Assembly: GCA_963556695.1 (NCBI GenBank) | Contig: CAUWAG010000012.1 | Span: 310,001-374,000 of the forward strand | Reading direction: 5' to 3' | DNA length: 64,000 nucleotides | Source: Anthostomella pinea | Taxonomy: Eukaryota > Ascomycota > Sordariomycetes > Xylariales > Xylariaceae | Shown: one piece after another, positions 1 to 10,693 of the stretch | Layout of the letters: each line of letters starts with the position of its first letter | Numbering within the stretch: the first letter of the stretch is position 1 | The notes under the pieces: generated by a model | The model's database searches: none | What the model saw: the letters and a program-made list of their open reading frames with translations, nothing else | What the model was told of the DNA's origin: nothing | Position numbers and translations under genes: made by a program

Positions 1-198
1 GAAACCATGATGCCGAAACAAACCGAAAATGCAAATGCAAATGTGGGAATCTGTCCATCCTTCTGACTGAAGGTTTGCCGCCCAGAATGCGTCATCAATC
101 CACCATCGGGTCCAGGAGGTCCAATAGGACCAAGAGAGCCTCTTCATGGGCAGCAAGCGCTCGCCACGTTTACCGAAATTATGTGCCGAAAGCATTGT

Positions 199-2767
199 CT
201 ACCGTGTGATGATGAGAGAGAAACCGTCTACCCAGGCAGCACTGGATCCAGTCACGCCGCAGACCCGGAAGCCGGGGGGTGGAAGGAGGGTATGGCTAGA
301 CATGTCGTTAGCCGCCTTAGGTGCGAGTGGCAGGGAAGGATTGTGAACTTACGGAGAGCCACCGTTCACGTTGCCGTAGACGGGAGATTTTCTTCCCAGA
401 CTCGTCCAGACTTGGATGGCGTCAATCCAGAAACCTGATCGCACATAGAAACCAGTAATGTTTTCGCCCCGTGGAATGTCTACCAAAGTTAGTCTGCGCT
501 TCGACACAAGAGGCTAGAGTAGAAAACCTACCCATCTTGAAAGTGTCACCGCCAGGTTTGCCTCCTCTCTTCCCAAAGAGTTGACTGTCCCCATTATCGT
601 AGACGAACTCCATGCCATCCAGAGCGAACCCGTGGTAGAATACGATACGGGAGAGCACTCGGTCCTTCCCCTTCTCCGTCGAACTGGTGAAGATAAGCTC
701 CTCTGCCTTGCTGCCTTCCATCTGTGAGAAACCGAGCTTGTTGCCTCGGAACGCCGGATTTCCGAAAAAAGACAGCTTCAACCGGGCAGTCTTGAGGAGT
801 TGCTCGAAATCCGGAATGTCCAGGTTACCGCCGCCGTGTGACTTGATGCACACCTTCGTCAACTTGGAGCGGCGCTTGTTCTCGGGAAGTTTTTCTCGCA
901 GCTGTTGTTCGGTCAAGGTAATGTTGCGCTGAGAGCAGCCATTCTCCAACTTGTACTCGATCCACGTGTGGCAGACATCATCGCCTTCTGTATACAGTTC
1001 AATGAACGAGACACCCGTGGCGGCCGTCACCTGAACCTGCCCGTTGTCGACCGGCCAAGCCTGGACGCTGTCGTCTGGGTTGGAGACCGGGTCGTTGGGC
1101 AGTCTGAAGCATGGATGACTGCGGAAGCGCAGACAGTCGAGCCGGTGCCAGGTACATTCATCGGCCTGCATGACCAGTCCGCCTTTCGACTTGGTCCTGG
1201 TGCTGTAGGCCTCCCTAGCGACGAATGAACGATTCAACTTGACATAGTCCCTCATCATGACGCCGCTCTCCTGGTGAGGGCACCCGAAGAGATGGCCAGT
1301 CTCGTGGAGATGGGCGCCAATGCCGACGTTGGCCGCCTCCCAGGAGCTTCCGGATTCATTGCAGTCGTTGGCAACAAAGTTGGTGTCAGTCGGCGTGCAG
1401 TCGGTGAACGCCGGGACCACCTCCTCGAAAGTCATCGGGTAGCTTTGTAGAGCGTGGGAACCGCAGATGGCCAGCTGCAGGTCGCCGGCACTTCCTCCGA
1501 GCGCTGCATGGCCGGTGATCGTCTTTGACGTCGTGTCCCAGTGCGAGTCTAGGATCAGGACTGAGACATATTGCTTTTGGCCTGGGAGTGGCTTAAAATA
1601 GCTCTTGACCGCCTCGGCAGCAATGTCAAATAGCTCCCCTTTCTTCTTTCCATCGTGGTTTTGCTGCGCTCGTTCGAGGTCGCGGATCTCGGCCACCGTC
1701 TTGTCGGACCGAATGATATGAATCCGCGCTTCCGATCGCATCGTGCCCATCTCCCTATCTCGTTGGTTGCATGAACCATTCATCCATTCTTCCTCGAAAC
1801 GGAATGTTCGTCGCCCAAACCGGTTTCTGCGCATCTCCTCGGCAGTGAATGCTTGCCAAAGATAGGTCGCCATGCGAAACTTGCGAATAGCTGTCTCGAG
1901 CCCATTGCCTTCCTTCTCGATCCGAGCGGGCACAGCATCGAACGTACCCGGTGAGTCCTTGGCGAGCAAGATCGCCAACTGCAGGGGCGGGGAGCTAATC
2001 GGGGGGATCATGTGGACCACTATGTGAGTCGCATGAATCGGGTTCGGGGAGTCGCTGTTAGCAAGTTTGGGGCTCGTGAAATCAAAGCGCAGTTTGTTTG
2101 CGCCAGGCATCAGGTACACCAGCGCCTTGAACTGCGAGTCGCAGACCGGCCAGCAAGTGGGTGGGAAGCCATCATCGAGTCGCGACACGGTCACATTTCC
2201 GTCGAGCGAGTGTTGCAACCCCTCCCCAATGGTACCAGACACAAGAAGGGCTTTCTGATGGACCTATGCGACAGTCAGCGTCTGCCGCGGGATGTAACAT
2301 ATTTCTGGCGGTAGGGTCGTGGCCACGGGACAGGAGACCAGCCGGTCGTGGCGTCGATTGCATAAAGTAGAGTGAAATCAGCATACCCAAGAGCCATCGA
2401 TCAGGTTCGTCAACCGCGGTGCGTACTGCGATACGGGCAGCGTCGACTTGCCATTCAGGCTAGGCGATCCGAGACCTGTCATGCCCGACACACTATATCG
2501 GTTGCTGTTTGCGTAGGATTGCAGCGGAGGTCTCGTGGGGAGCGACGCGGTCGACTGCGACGACAGGTCCTTGAGGTTGTTGATCGCAGGATCGGACTGC
2601 GTGGTTATCGAGGGGGGCGTAATGGATCCGGTTGTGGGTGTCGTGTTCTGGCTCTGGCGGTCCTCGGTGCTAGAGGCGTCGGTAGTAGATCGATCGTCGT
2701 TCCGGAAACTTGCTCGCGACCGCCGTCGCAGCTGCTTAAAGTTCGTTAGGAAGGAGGGCTTCGCCAT
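199..2767 (-). CDS. Zincin metallopeptidase with C-terminal jacalin-like lectin domain
   Basis: The spliced model has four exons: 2767-2387, 2263-532, 479-353 and 295-199 (introns 123, 52 and 57 bp), giving 778 residues. The zinc-binding signature HETGHLFGCPH lies at about residues 447-457; it matches HExxHxxGxxH, with His447, His451 and His457 as ligands and Glu448 as catalytic base. Residues 1-127 are Ser/Thr-rich and low-complexity. The central part resembles the fungal putative peptidase family of yeast YIL108W (Metallopep, PF12044). The C-terminus, from about residue 625, reads like a jacalin-type beta-prism lectin, with GKRGG and the GITGF-like stretch NITGFYVRSG followed by a Trp-Val-Asp near the end. 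The start is the ATG at 2767, because exon 1 joins exon 2 in frame and restores the conserved run DGSWVHQKALLV. The two 3' introns must be spliced to complete the lectin fold. Substrate and location are unknown; I see no clear signal peptide. Confidence 0.88.
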
Positions 2768-4270
2768 GGCGCCTCAACGTCAGCAGAAGCCGACCGATGG
2801 CTGGCGATGGCGCGAGATGGTGATTGGATATCAATTGACGAAGGGAACGTCGTGTAGCGAAGCCTCTGAGTGTTTCTCGAGTGGGTATGCGAATGTATGT
2901 CTGAGATGGAGATTGGAGATGCTGATTCAGGGCAGCAGATCCACGTCCAGCTTAGAGAGACCCTGTTTTGGAAAAGCTCGGCAGAAAACAGAAACAGCAT
3001 ATGCCACAGGAGACCAGACGAACGTGGCTGGTATCCTGCTCAAGAATTAAAACGAGCGGCTTGACGGAGCAGTCAAACAAACACCTTGAGGCAAACAAGG
3101 GACTCGAGGGGAAGAAGTTGGAGGGATTGGCTGCGCGTGGCTTGCTACTGCGGCTGCTCGTAAAGACGTAAAGAGATAGAGAATGGCCAGTGGATCGTGA
3201 GTCTGATAGAGCGCTTGGTTTATTTTAGTAACATTGCCTGGGTGCAATGGGCCGATACCACCGGGAGGCTCGAAGAGGACTTGAAGGAGTCGGCGTCCCT
3301 GGACATCTGTCGACCGTGACCAAGACGTTGTAGACTTTTAGGTAGTCGACAGACTTGCCGAGCCGCGTGTTGGTTGGCTCCTGTTTGGTTCCGGTCTATT
3401 CCTGGCTGGTTCCTGGCTGGGCCTGTTTGGTGTTGTTGTGGCGAGATGGGTCAACGGAGCCGTCGTTCAGGTAAGCGTGTAACTGCGGACAGGCAATGTG
3501 GCCTGCCAGGCGGGATGGAGTGGGAGTCTGGGAGTCGAGACAGGATTGCGGTCGACGGGTCGCGATGACGTCCTTTTCTGCGGCCGGGCATGCAAATGTG
3601 AATGATTTGGCTCCTGGAATTGCAAATGCCAAATAGGAGGCCAGAGCTGGCAGGGGTCTACGGAGATACAACCCGTTGGGATGTCGGGAAGTGGGATACG
3701 AGGGCCTTGCGTCTTGGACTTGACCGGGGGACGGGGCAGGGGACAGTGGGCACACGGGGGGCAGAGACGGCGTGCCAGCCAGAAGGAAGAAACGGCTCTG
3801 GAGTCTGCTTTGCACTCGGTTGTAGACGCGGATGGCACAAATCCATCAAAACAAAACAATGGAAGCATGGGAAGTACAAGCAGGAGTGAGGACAACATTG
3901 AAGCAAGTGAGACTGACTAGCTGACTGCGCACAGCTAAACGCCGCATCCACAGTCCAGCACAGGATGTGTGCAGAAGGTATGAAGGGGAATAGTATTTGT
4001 AATACTGTAAATGCATGCGCGCACTGTGATGGCAACTGAAAACCAGCACTGAGATGCAAGAGACTGCAAACAACAGGAAGTCTTCAGCGCAGAGGCAGTG
4101 ACTCGCGGCCCATTCACGCCATTGTACTTGATCAGCATTGAATAGTAGCGAACATCAAAGCCAGGGGTTCAAGGTTCGCAACTTGATTTGGGCTGGCTCC
4201 GAAGTGAGATCATCAATATGCCAGTCTCGGCGCCGGTCGAAGCCTGAGAAGACAGAGATTCACATTTGTA

Positions 4271-4288
4271 TGTCTGTCTGTCTGTCTC
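4271..4288. repeat. (TGTC)n microsatellite
   Basis: Four and a half copies of TGTC in intergenic sequence. Confidence 0.9.
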
Positions 4289-4361
4289 GAACAACAGCTC
4301 TGCGCATAGACACCTCTTGGTGAGTAAAAGAAAAGTCCCTTATTAAACGTTGCGCCGTTTT

Positions 4362-4385
4362 GGTCGTTGGTCGTTGGTCGTTGGT
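4362..4385. repeat. 7-bp tandem repeat (GGTCGTT)n
   Basis: Three perfect copies of GGTCGTT plus a partial fourth, in intergenic DNA. Confidence 0.9.
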
Positions 4386-4673
4386 GCTTGACAAGTGACG
4401 CTACCCGATGTTGCCGATTCACATGCGGGCAGCCGCTGGTCACAACATGCCAATCATGAAAGGATGCACAGATCTGCCGTCGATCATGCAGCAAGGTGGG
4501 ATGCGGTAGTGAAGCCATTCGAATCAAGCGGCGAGCGCTGCAGCTGCGCGGGCGGGCGAAAGTGTTCCTTCACTTGAAACAACATTTTCCCCGCTGGCTG
4601 GCCGGCGTTGTTCAAATGGATGTGGCGGATGTGGATGACCGACCGACGGGAGATTTGAGGTGTCGGCGATGCA

Positions 4674-4694
4674 GATTGGAGATTGGAGATTGGA
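4674..4694. repeat. 7-bp tandem repeat (GATTGGA)n
   Basis: Three perfect copies of GATTGGA. Each carries ATTGG, the reverse complement of CCAAT, so the block is also three evenly spaced CCAAT-box-like words. No nearby start codon makes this a clear promoter. Confidence 0.85.
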
Positions 4695-7189
4695 GATCGC
4701 AGTAGTGGGGCTTCGCTAGCCGGAGACACCATCTACCTACTACTTAAGTACATAGTACATAGAAGGATGGGCAGGTTTGCACATTTCATTGCCCGCAGAA
4801 CTCCAAGTTGCAAGTATGTAGGATTCAGGAAGCAATAGTCAGGATCAGGATGGGCAAGTCTGATACCTTGTGTACCTTGTGGGATACCTTATGGGATTGT
4901 CAGGTCCTTCGGCACAAACAACTACATGTATCAAATGCCCAGGGGTCCGTGAGGAACAGGAGGCTTGGCAGCCATTCCTTTGATAACGAGCTCGAGCCTT
5001 CTTCGAGCCTCTCTGTTAATGATCCCTTATCTTGAACTTGATATTGATAGTTTGATTGAGATCCATTTCCTAAAAGCAAGTGTAGCTATCTATCGAGCAA
5101 GTTCAATTACCTCTCCCAGCAGCTATCAAATATCGAAAAGGGCCGTGATGAACCTGAATCTCAGTAATAGGGGGCCTCGTAACGTCTACCAAAACAGCCG
5201 GCCACGTCAAGAGATGGAAGGCATAGACCATCACCAGGCAGATTAAACCGATGCCACAGCCTCGATCTCCTCAACACATACGAACTCCGTGATGTGCCTA
5301 CTCCGCAAGAGCTATACGAGGTGCCATATAAGGAATCCCAACACCTGTCCATCACCGGTGTCATGACAATCAAGACGGAAAGGTACATTATGATCGAGGT
5401 GCAGCCATGTCTGCTGTCGGATCCAGGTCACGCACCCAGCTTGGGGGGCAACCTTACTTCACGAAACTTTGTCGAACGTTCACCCGCACTTGAAGCTTCC
5501 TGAACGGCTACCCCTCGTGGAGGTCAGTCAGTCTTGAAACCTTGACAGTCAGTCTTTACGTGAGCTTCTGCATTGTGCGGAAGGCAGTCCATTTGTAAGT
5601 CACACATGTATTGGCCCAGAGTAGATGCATCTTGGCAGGCAACGTCTCGAACAAGCAAGCTTTCCACTACCTAATAAGCTATCGTACTGCACGGAGTAAA
5701 GAGCTTACAGTAGATTGCAGGCGTGCACGTTCCAACGTGTGTAGCCTCGCTTCGTCTGACCAGGGGTTTAATAAATCATTTGCGATCTCTTGTCAGATTC
5801 GGATCATGTCGTGACCGGAAAGACGAGTTATCCATGGCAATCGTGCACCACGATACATCAAACGATGCCCCCGTCCAATGTCTCAAGGTAAACAGGAACA
5901 AAGTTTCAAGTCACCCAAACTCCGGGACATATGCAGATAGACAGACACATCGAAGCTGGTTTCACTTCGTCTCTCCAAAAGCAAACCGCTCATGAGACGA
6001 GGTGAACTTGACGATACCTAAGTTGCCGACAGGAAGTCCAACCATTCGCGGCAAGGCAAGCGGTTTGTGTCTTCCCATGCTGTACAGTGTAGGCATCGAT
6101 ACTCCAAGCTCCCGACAAGCAATCTCTGCAAGAGGTAGACAGCTCCGAAATAGACCACTCGGGACTTCCATAAGATCCACACCATCCTGTCGGACAAGAC
6201 TGAAGTTCGTTCACTCTCACTCTACGGATTTGAATGAGGCGCTGAAAGTGACTGTCAAAGTGGCAAAGGTCAACTATAATAATTGGAGGGCAATCCGCAC
6301 GAAGATAGCACTTCACCAATGAATGAGCGAATGATAGCTGCGCTGGGAAAAGGAAGTTCAACCTTGTTGGCTCGGGGCGTAAAGTTGGCCTATAAGAAGC
6401 CAACTCGATGACAAGCAGACCGAATACAATCGCGGGAGCGCAGCACGAAGCAAAAGAACATCCCGTTCGGCGAAAGCAGATGAGCATCATGAGATTGGTT
6501 AGGTATCCGACAGATTGGTGTCCCTCTCCTTTGCAGATGGTGCTTTCTTTCGTTGCGACATGGCCCTATGAAACCCCAGTCCCTCACTGGGATCAGTGGG
6601 GTTGCCAGGCAGCGCAGGCAGCCCCAGAGCCCCAGCATGGACCTCAGAGACACCAGCATGTCGGGCTGGGCCTGGACGGGGCTGCTGCGAGCACTTCCAG
6701 GCCTGCCAGGGAGCTGCTGATAGCTGAGCTCGGGCGTGTCGGGCTTAACCACCAACCTACTAGGTATGCACCATTTCCTCACGCCGGCCGGTTTCCAGAG
6801 GAATGAGAGTCAACCCTGACCAGCGCTAGCGACCAACGAACATCTCCTCCCACCACGTTCACTGCCCAACAACACCACCACCAGTCCCTCCTTACTGACG
6901 TTGACATTGGCAACTTTTTTACACACACTTTCGTTCATTTGTCTTTTGGGACTCGGTGGGCGTCGTAGGCCAGTTGCCAGTTCAGGAAGAATCAGACCAG
7001 TCACGGATCCGCCTGCACACAAATCCCCCTCGTTTACAGCAGCAAGCGCCGGGCTCCCGAACCGACCCAATCACTCCGGGCCTCCACAATCCTTGCCTGA
7101 TAACCACTCGAGAGGAGCTGGAGACCTCAGACGACATTCAGGAGAAAGAGGAGACGGGTCAAGATACTCTGCTGGCCAAGCAACCGACC

Positions 7190-8347
7190 ATGTCGTCACC
7201 GCTGAAGAAACAGCCCGAGGCTGTTGCAGACAAAGTTCTCAAGCGGGTCGAAGTGAGCAAGGTACGATAGCAAAATCTGTTCGATGAGATGCAAGTAGGA
7301 AACGTCGGGACTAAAACAACCACTCTCGACTTGCAGATTGCACGAAGACTCCAGGGTCGTCTGGCCCTCGCACACCTCAAGACCAAACATGGCTGGGAAG
7401 ATCTGACCCTCGACACGCTGGAGCCCAAGGTCGAGGAGGAGCGGAGGAGGCGCATCTGTGATGGCGATGCCTTTTCCGACTCGTCCTCCAGCACCTCGGA
7501 GCTCCCATACCCCTCGAGGGCCCTGATGAGCTCGCCGCTCAAGGCTCCGCTGTTTTCCGACGCAATTGGTTCCAGCAACGGCAGCACCGGGCATCGCAAA
7601 CGCACCTACACGCCCTCGTTCGACATGACCATGTCCAGCCCGCCCAAGCGGCTCCGGTCGTCACCCACGGCGCACAAATCCTTCAACGCTTCCCACAGCT
7701 CCTGGAGAGGGCATCGCCAGCTGATACAATCTTCTCCCATCAAGCCCCGGAGGCAGCAACATTTCACCACTTCGAACGGACCCGAAGTCTCCTTCTTCCA
7801 GGGAACACGCCGCCCCTCGGTGGACCTGACATCCCCCAACTTTGCTGCACAGTCGGACGATGATGACGATCTGCTACCTGCGCATTCCTTCCAGGTCGAC
7901 CACAATCGGGCATCCCCTCCTAGTACACCACCTATGCGGAGCAGAGGGGGAATCAACGGCCGGAATCACGACAAGGGCCAGGCGAAGACGTACAAGGCGG
8001 GCGAGGAGGGCGCAGACCTGCTGCTCTACCTGGCGCACTCTCCGTCCCCTGCAAAGCCGTCATCCAACAGAACGCTCATGGAGCCTCCGTCGACGCCGCC
8101 ACCGCGGAAGGACCTCGCCCTGCCGTCGTCGATGATGACCACGCCTGGAGGGGGTGGCATGTTCCCCACCACACCGGGCCAAGCATTCGACTTTGCAGAC
8201 TTTGTGAACATCACGCCCAGTCCGGCGCAGAGGCCTTGGAAGACGCCGTTGTCGATCTCGGCAAGAACACCTACGGCGAAGACGCCCACGACGGGGGCAC
8301 GGCGGCGTCTGACATTTGACGAGCCCATGCCACATGGTCTGGCGTAA
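7190..8347 (+). CDS. Whi5/Nrm1-like candidate G1/S transcriptional regulator
   Basis: Two exons, 7190-7261 and 7337-8347, with a 75 bp intron (GTACGA...TTGCAG), give 360 residues. The segment just after the splice (about residues 25-50: IARRLQGRLALAHLKTKHGW) resembles the short GTB motif of the Whi5/Nrm1 family (PF08528). That motif binds SBF/MBF transcription factors and represses G1/S genes. The rest is disordered, Ser/Pro-rich and full of Ser-Pro or Thr-Pro sites, several with a following basic residue (SSPLK, SSPPKR, SSPIKPR) as expected for CDK substrates. It ends with RRRLTFDEP, a tail motif often seen in these repressors. The start is the ATG at 7190; upstream in-frame sequence lacks conserved features. 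The assignment rests on one short motif plus the CDK-site pattern, so it is good but not certain. Confidence 0.72.
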
Positions 8348-10693
8348 GACTATACACTACGAATTTTACACACCGACCTGTCTTGGACATGACAGTCATC
8401 GAGCTTCTTCTATGTCTCTTGCGTTCCCCTTGCCCCTTTTCAGTGTGCATGCATGTTAATGCACACATGACTGACCAATACCCACCGGCACGTCGCCGTC
8501 GTCACCCTATCTGCTATTTGGTGTTTTCAGCGTCCTGTTCAGCTTGCTTGCTGTGGTGGTACATGGTGGATGGATATGCAACACAACCACGTTTTGGGTC
8601 AGCGACACAGGAAGCACAGGACACGCATGGAGTTGATTGGTCACGGAGTTGTTTTGGTCTTGTTTTGCAACAATTGTCGTATGTCGCTTCGACATGCACA
8701 GGCCGGGGCCCCTTTTGAGCACTAGCAGTTTGTGCATTAAGACAACACAAGGTCGTCACCTCCCTTCATGTTTGCTTGCCTGGTTGAGGTGCGACATCAC
8801 GAGGAAAGGAGCTGTGATGCTGTGATGGATGGAGGAATGAAGGTGGTGGCGGGGTGGTAGGGTGGTAGGGTGGGCCACTGTACGCGTCTCAAGGTTTTCC
8901 TGTCGTGCAACGCGTCGCGTCTTTTTCGTGTTGCCAATTAAGCCGGTAGCCAATCAGGTATCCCGATCTCACTGCTAGTCTGCTACTGATTCAATGTAGG
9001 TGGTAATTGATGTTATTGGTCTGTTCTTTTCTTGATACATGTACCCTACTACCACTACCCCTCCTTGCTGCAGCGCTATTTCCGCTCATGCAGGGATTCG
9101 TAACTTGGTGATGTCACCCATCGGTTTCGCTATTGGCCGCTTCCAGTCGTGGCTGTCTGCAGGTGGGTTGTCTCCCGACTCTTGTCAACAAATGAATCAA
9201 CAACTGTGATCCGGCTTGAGGTCGTGATGAACTCGACCATTGTTAGCCTCGGTTCTACGTACTTGGGTGTGCAAGTTTTCTTGCGAGTTAGGTAATTAGA
9301 ACGAGGATAGAAATAAATAAGAGAAAATATAATAACACTTGCGAATTTTCTGGTGGAGCCGGTGATCCGGCAACCGTTGGATAGTATCCCACAGCCCGAG
9401 GCCTGCGTCAGACACGGGGACGAGAGTCTCGGCACACGGGCACCAAAGGTTTTGACTGCTCGAGACTGACGAGTCAGCAACAACGTGAATGCCAATGTTT
9501 GTACATCAATTGGGATAGCGTAGACTCTGAATTAAATGGCAGACTTCCGGGATCCGGCTTGGGTGTGAGAGGTATGAGGGGATATCGGAAGACATAACAT
9601 GTTGAAGCGGTTCGAGGATCTCTGCATCTAGGTATTACTAAAGGACTCGAGGTTGCGCTTGAGTCGGGATTGGATGTCCTGTTTCCATGGGAGAGGACGA
9701 GGGCGCTGTATACCTGACTTTAGGTAGCTTCAGTAAGAGTTGGAGACGGGAGGCTCTGAGTATGAATATAAACGACTTGGAAGAGCCATTTCCACATCCA
9801 GCTGGTTTAGTCATGTCTCTCAGAGGATCGATATAACCGTTGACTTCAGACTAGATAACTTAACCAAGGTAGGTGGCATAATCATAATAGCTTATTAGTA
9901 ACTCAGATGACGGTCAAATACCAGTGCCCTGGGAACGGACCGTTGAATACCATCTCTCTGCGAAAGCTTGTCGAGCCATCTTGGAGAATAAGCTTCCATA
10001 GCTTCTAGAGAACGACGTCTGGCCCTACAAGTGCGGTCACAAGATAAGCAGTCAAACATATATATAACGTTGACTTATTTCATTCAATCGCACTCCAAAA
10101 CGAATGTTCCGTCACCGGGGCCTCTCCTATCACGGACAAGGACACCGGGGCGTACGAAGCGTGCCGAGTGCCAACTACCAACTACTTCCTGCCATTTCCG
10201 ATCTCATACCATATCACGGAGGCATCCTCCGCTGGGGTTCCATAATGTCCATCGTACATCTCATCGTGTATCGTGTTCCTTGCATCCCATCTCATGCCTC
10301 CAACCACAGTCCAACGACTGACTGAGTCCACTCGACTCGACTCGACGAAACTAGACAATAAAAATAGGGCATTGCCTTTCCGTCTCTTCCTTCCGATTCC
10401 CCTTCATCCTCTGATGAATTCCCAACCCCCTCCCCCCTCATTTTTCCTCCCCGCTACGCCCATCCTGGCAGGTATCATAAGCGAGTGTGACGCCAGGTAT
10501 AGGTATCTTCCACGTAACCCCCTCCCCCCCGCAAAGGCAATGTTTTCCTCGGAACGGAAAAACGCCAGAGAACGCCGGGCTGCCTCCTTTTCGGTATATG
10601 CCACTCAAAAGCACCAAGGCAAGAAAACGAAAGAAAGCAAAACGCTTCATGCGTCATGGTCTAGATCAGACCCCCCTACGACGCGTCCAGGCT
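8348..10693. other. Intergenic stretch
   Basis: No gene seen in this 2.3 kb. It separates the convergent 3' ends of the Whi5-like gene and the Ser/Thr-rich membrane protein. It includes one strong G-rich motif (listed separately). Open frames here are short and low-complexity. Confidence 0.6.
8851..8874 (+). other. Predicted G-quadruplex motif
   Basis: Four G-runs of three or four on the plus strand are separated by loops TGGTA, TGGTA and T. This fits the canonical G3+N1-7 pattern. It lies about 500 bp past the stop codon of the 7190-8347 gene, in intergenic DNA. Confidence 0.6.

Larger units (their letters stand above)
2768..7189. other. Gene-free intergenic stretch with short tandem repeats
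   Basis: This 4.4 kb has no open frame with recognisable protein similarity or a convincing intron chain. It holds three short tandem repeats (4271-4288, 4362-4385, 4674-4694), listed separately. A frame open at about 5200-5503 (plus) reads more protein-like than its surroundings but matches nothing I know. The last 400 bases are C- and CT-rich, as expected for a fungal promoter and leader upstream of the gene starting at 7190. Confidence 0.6.
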
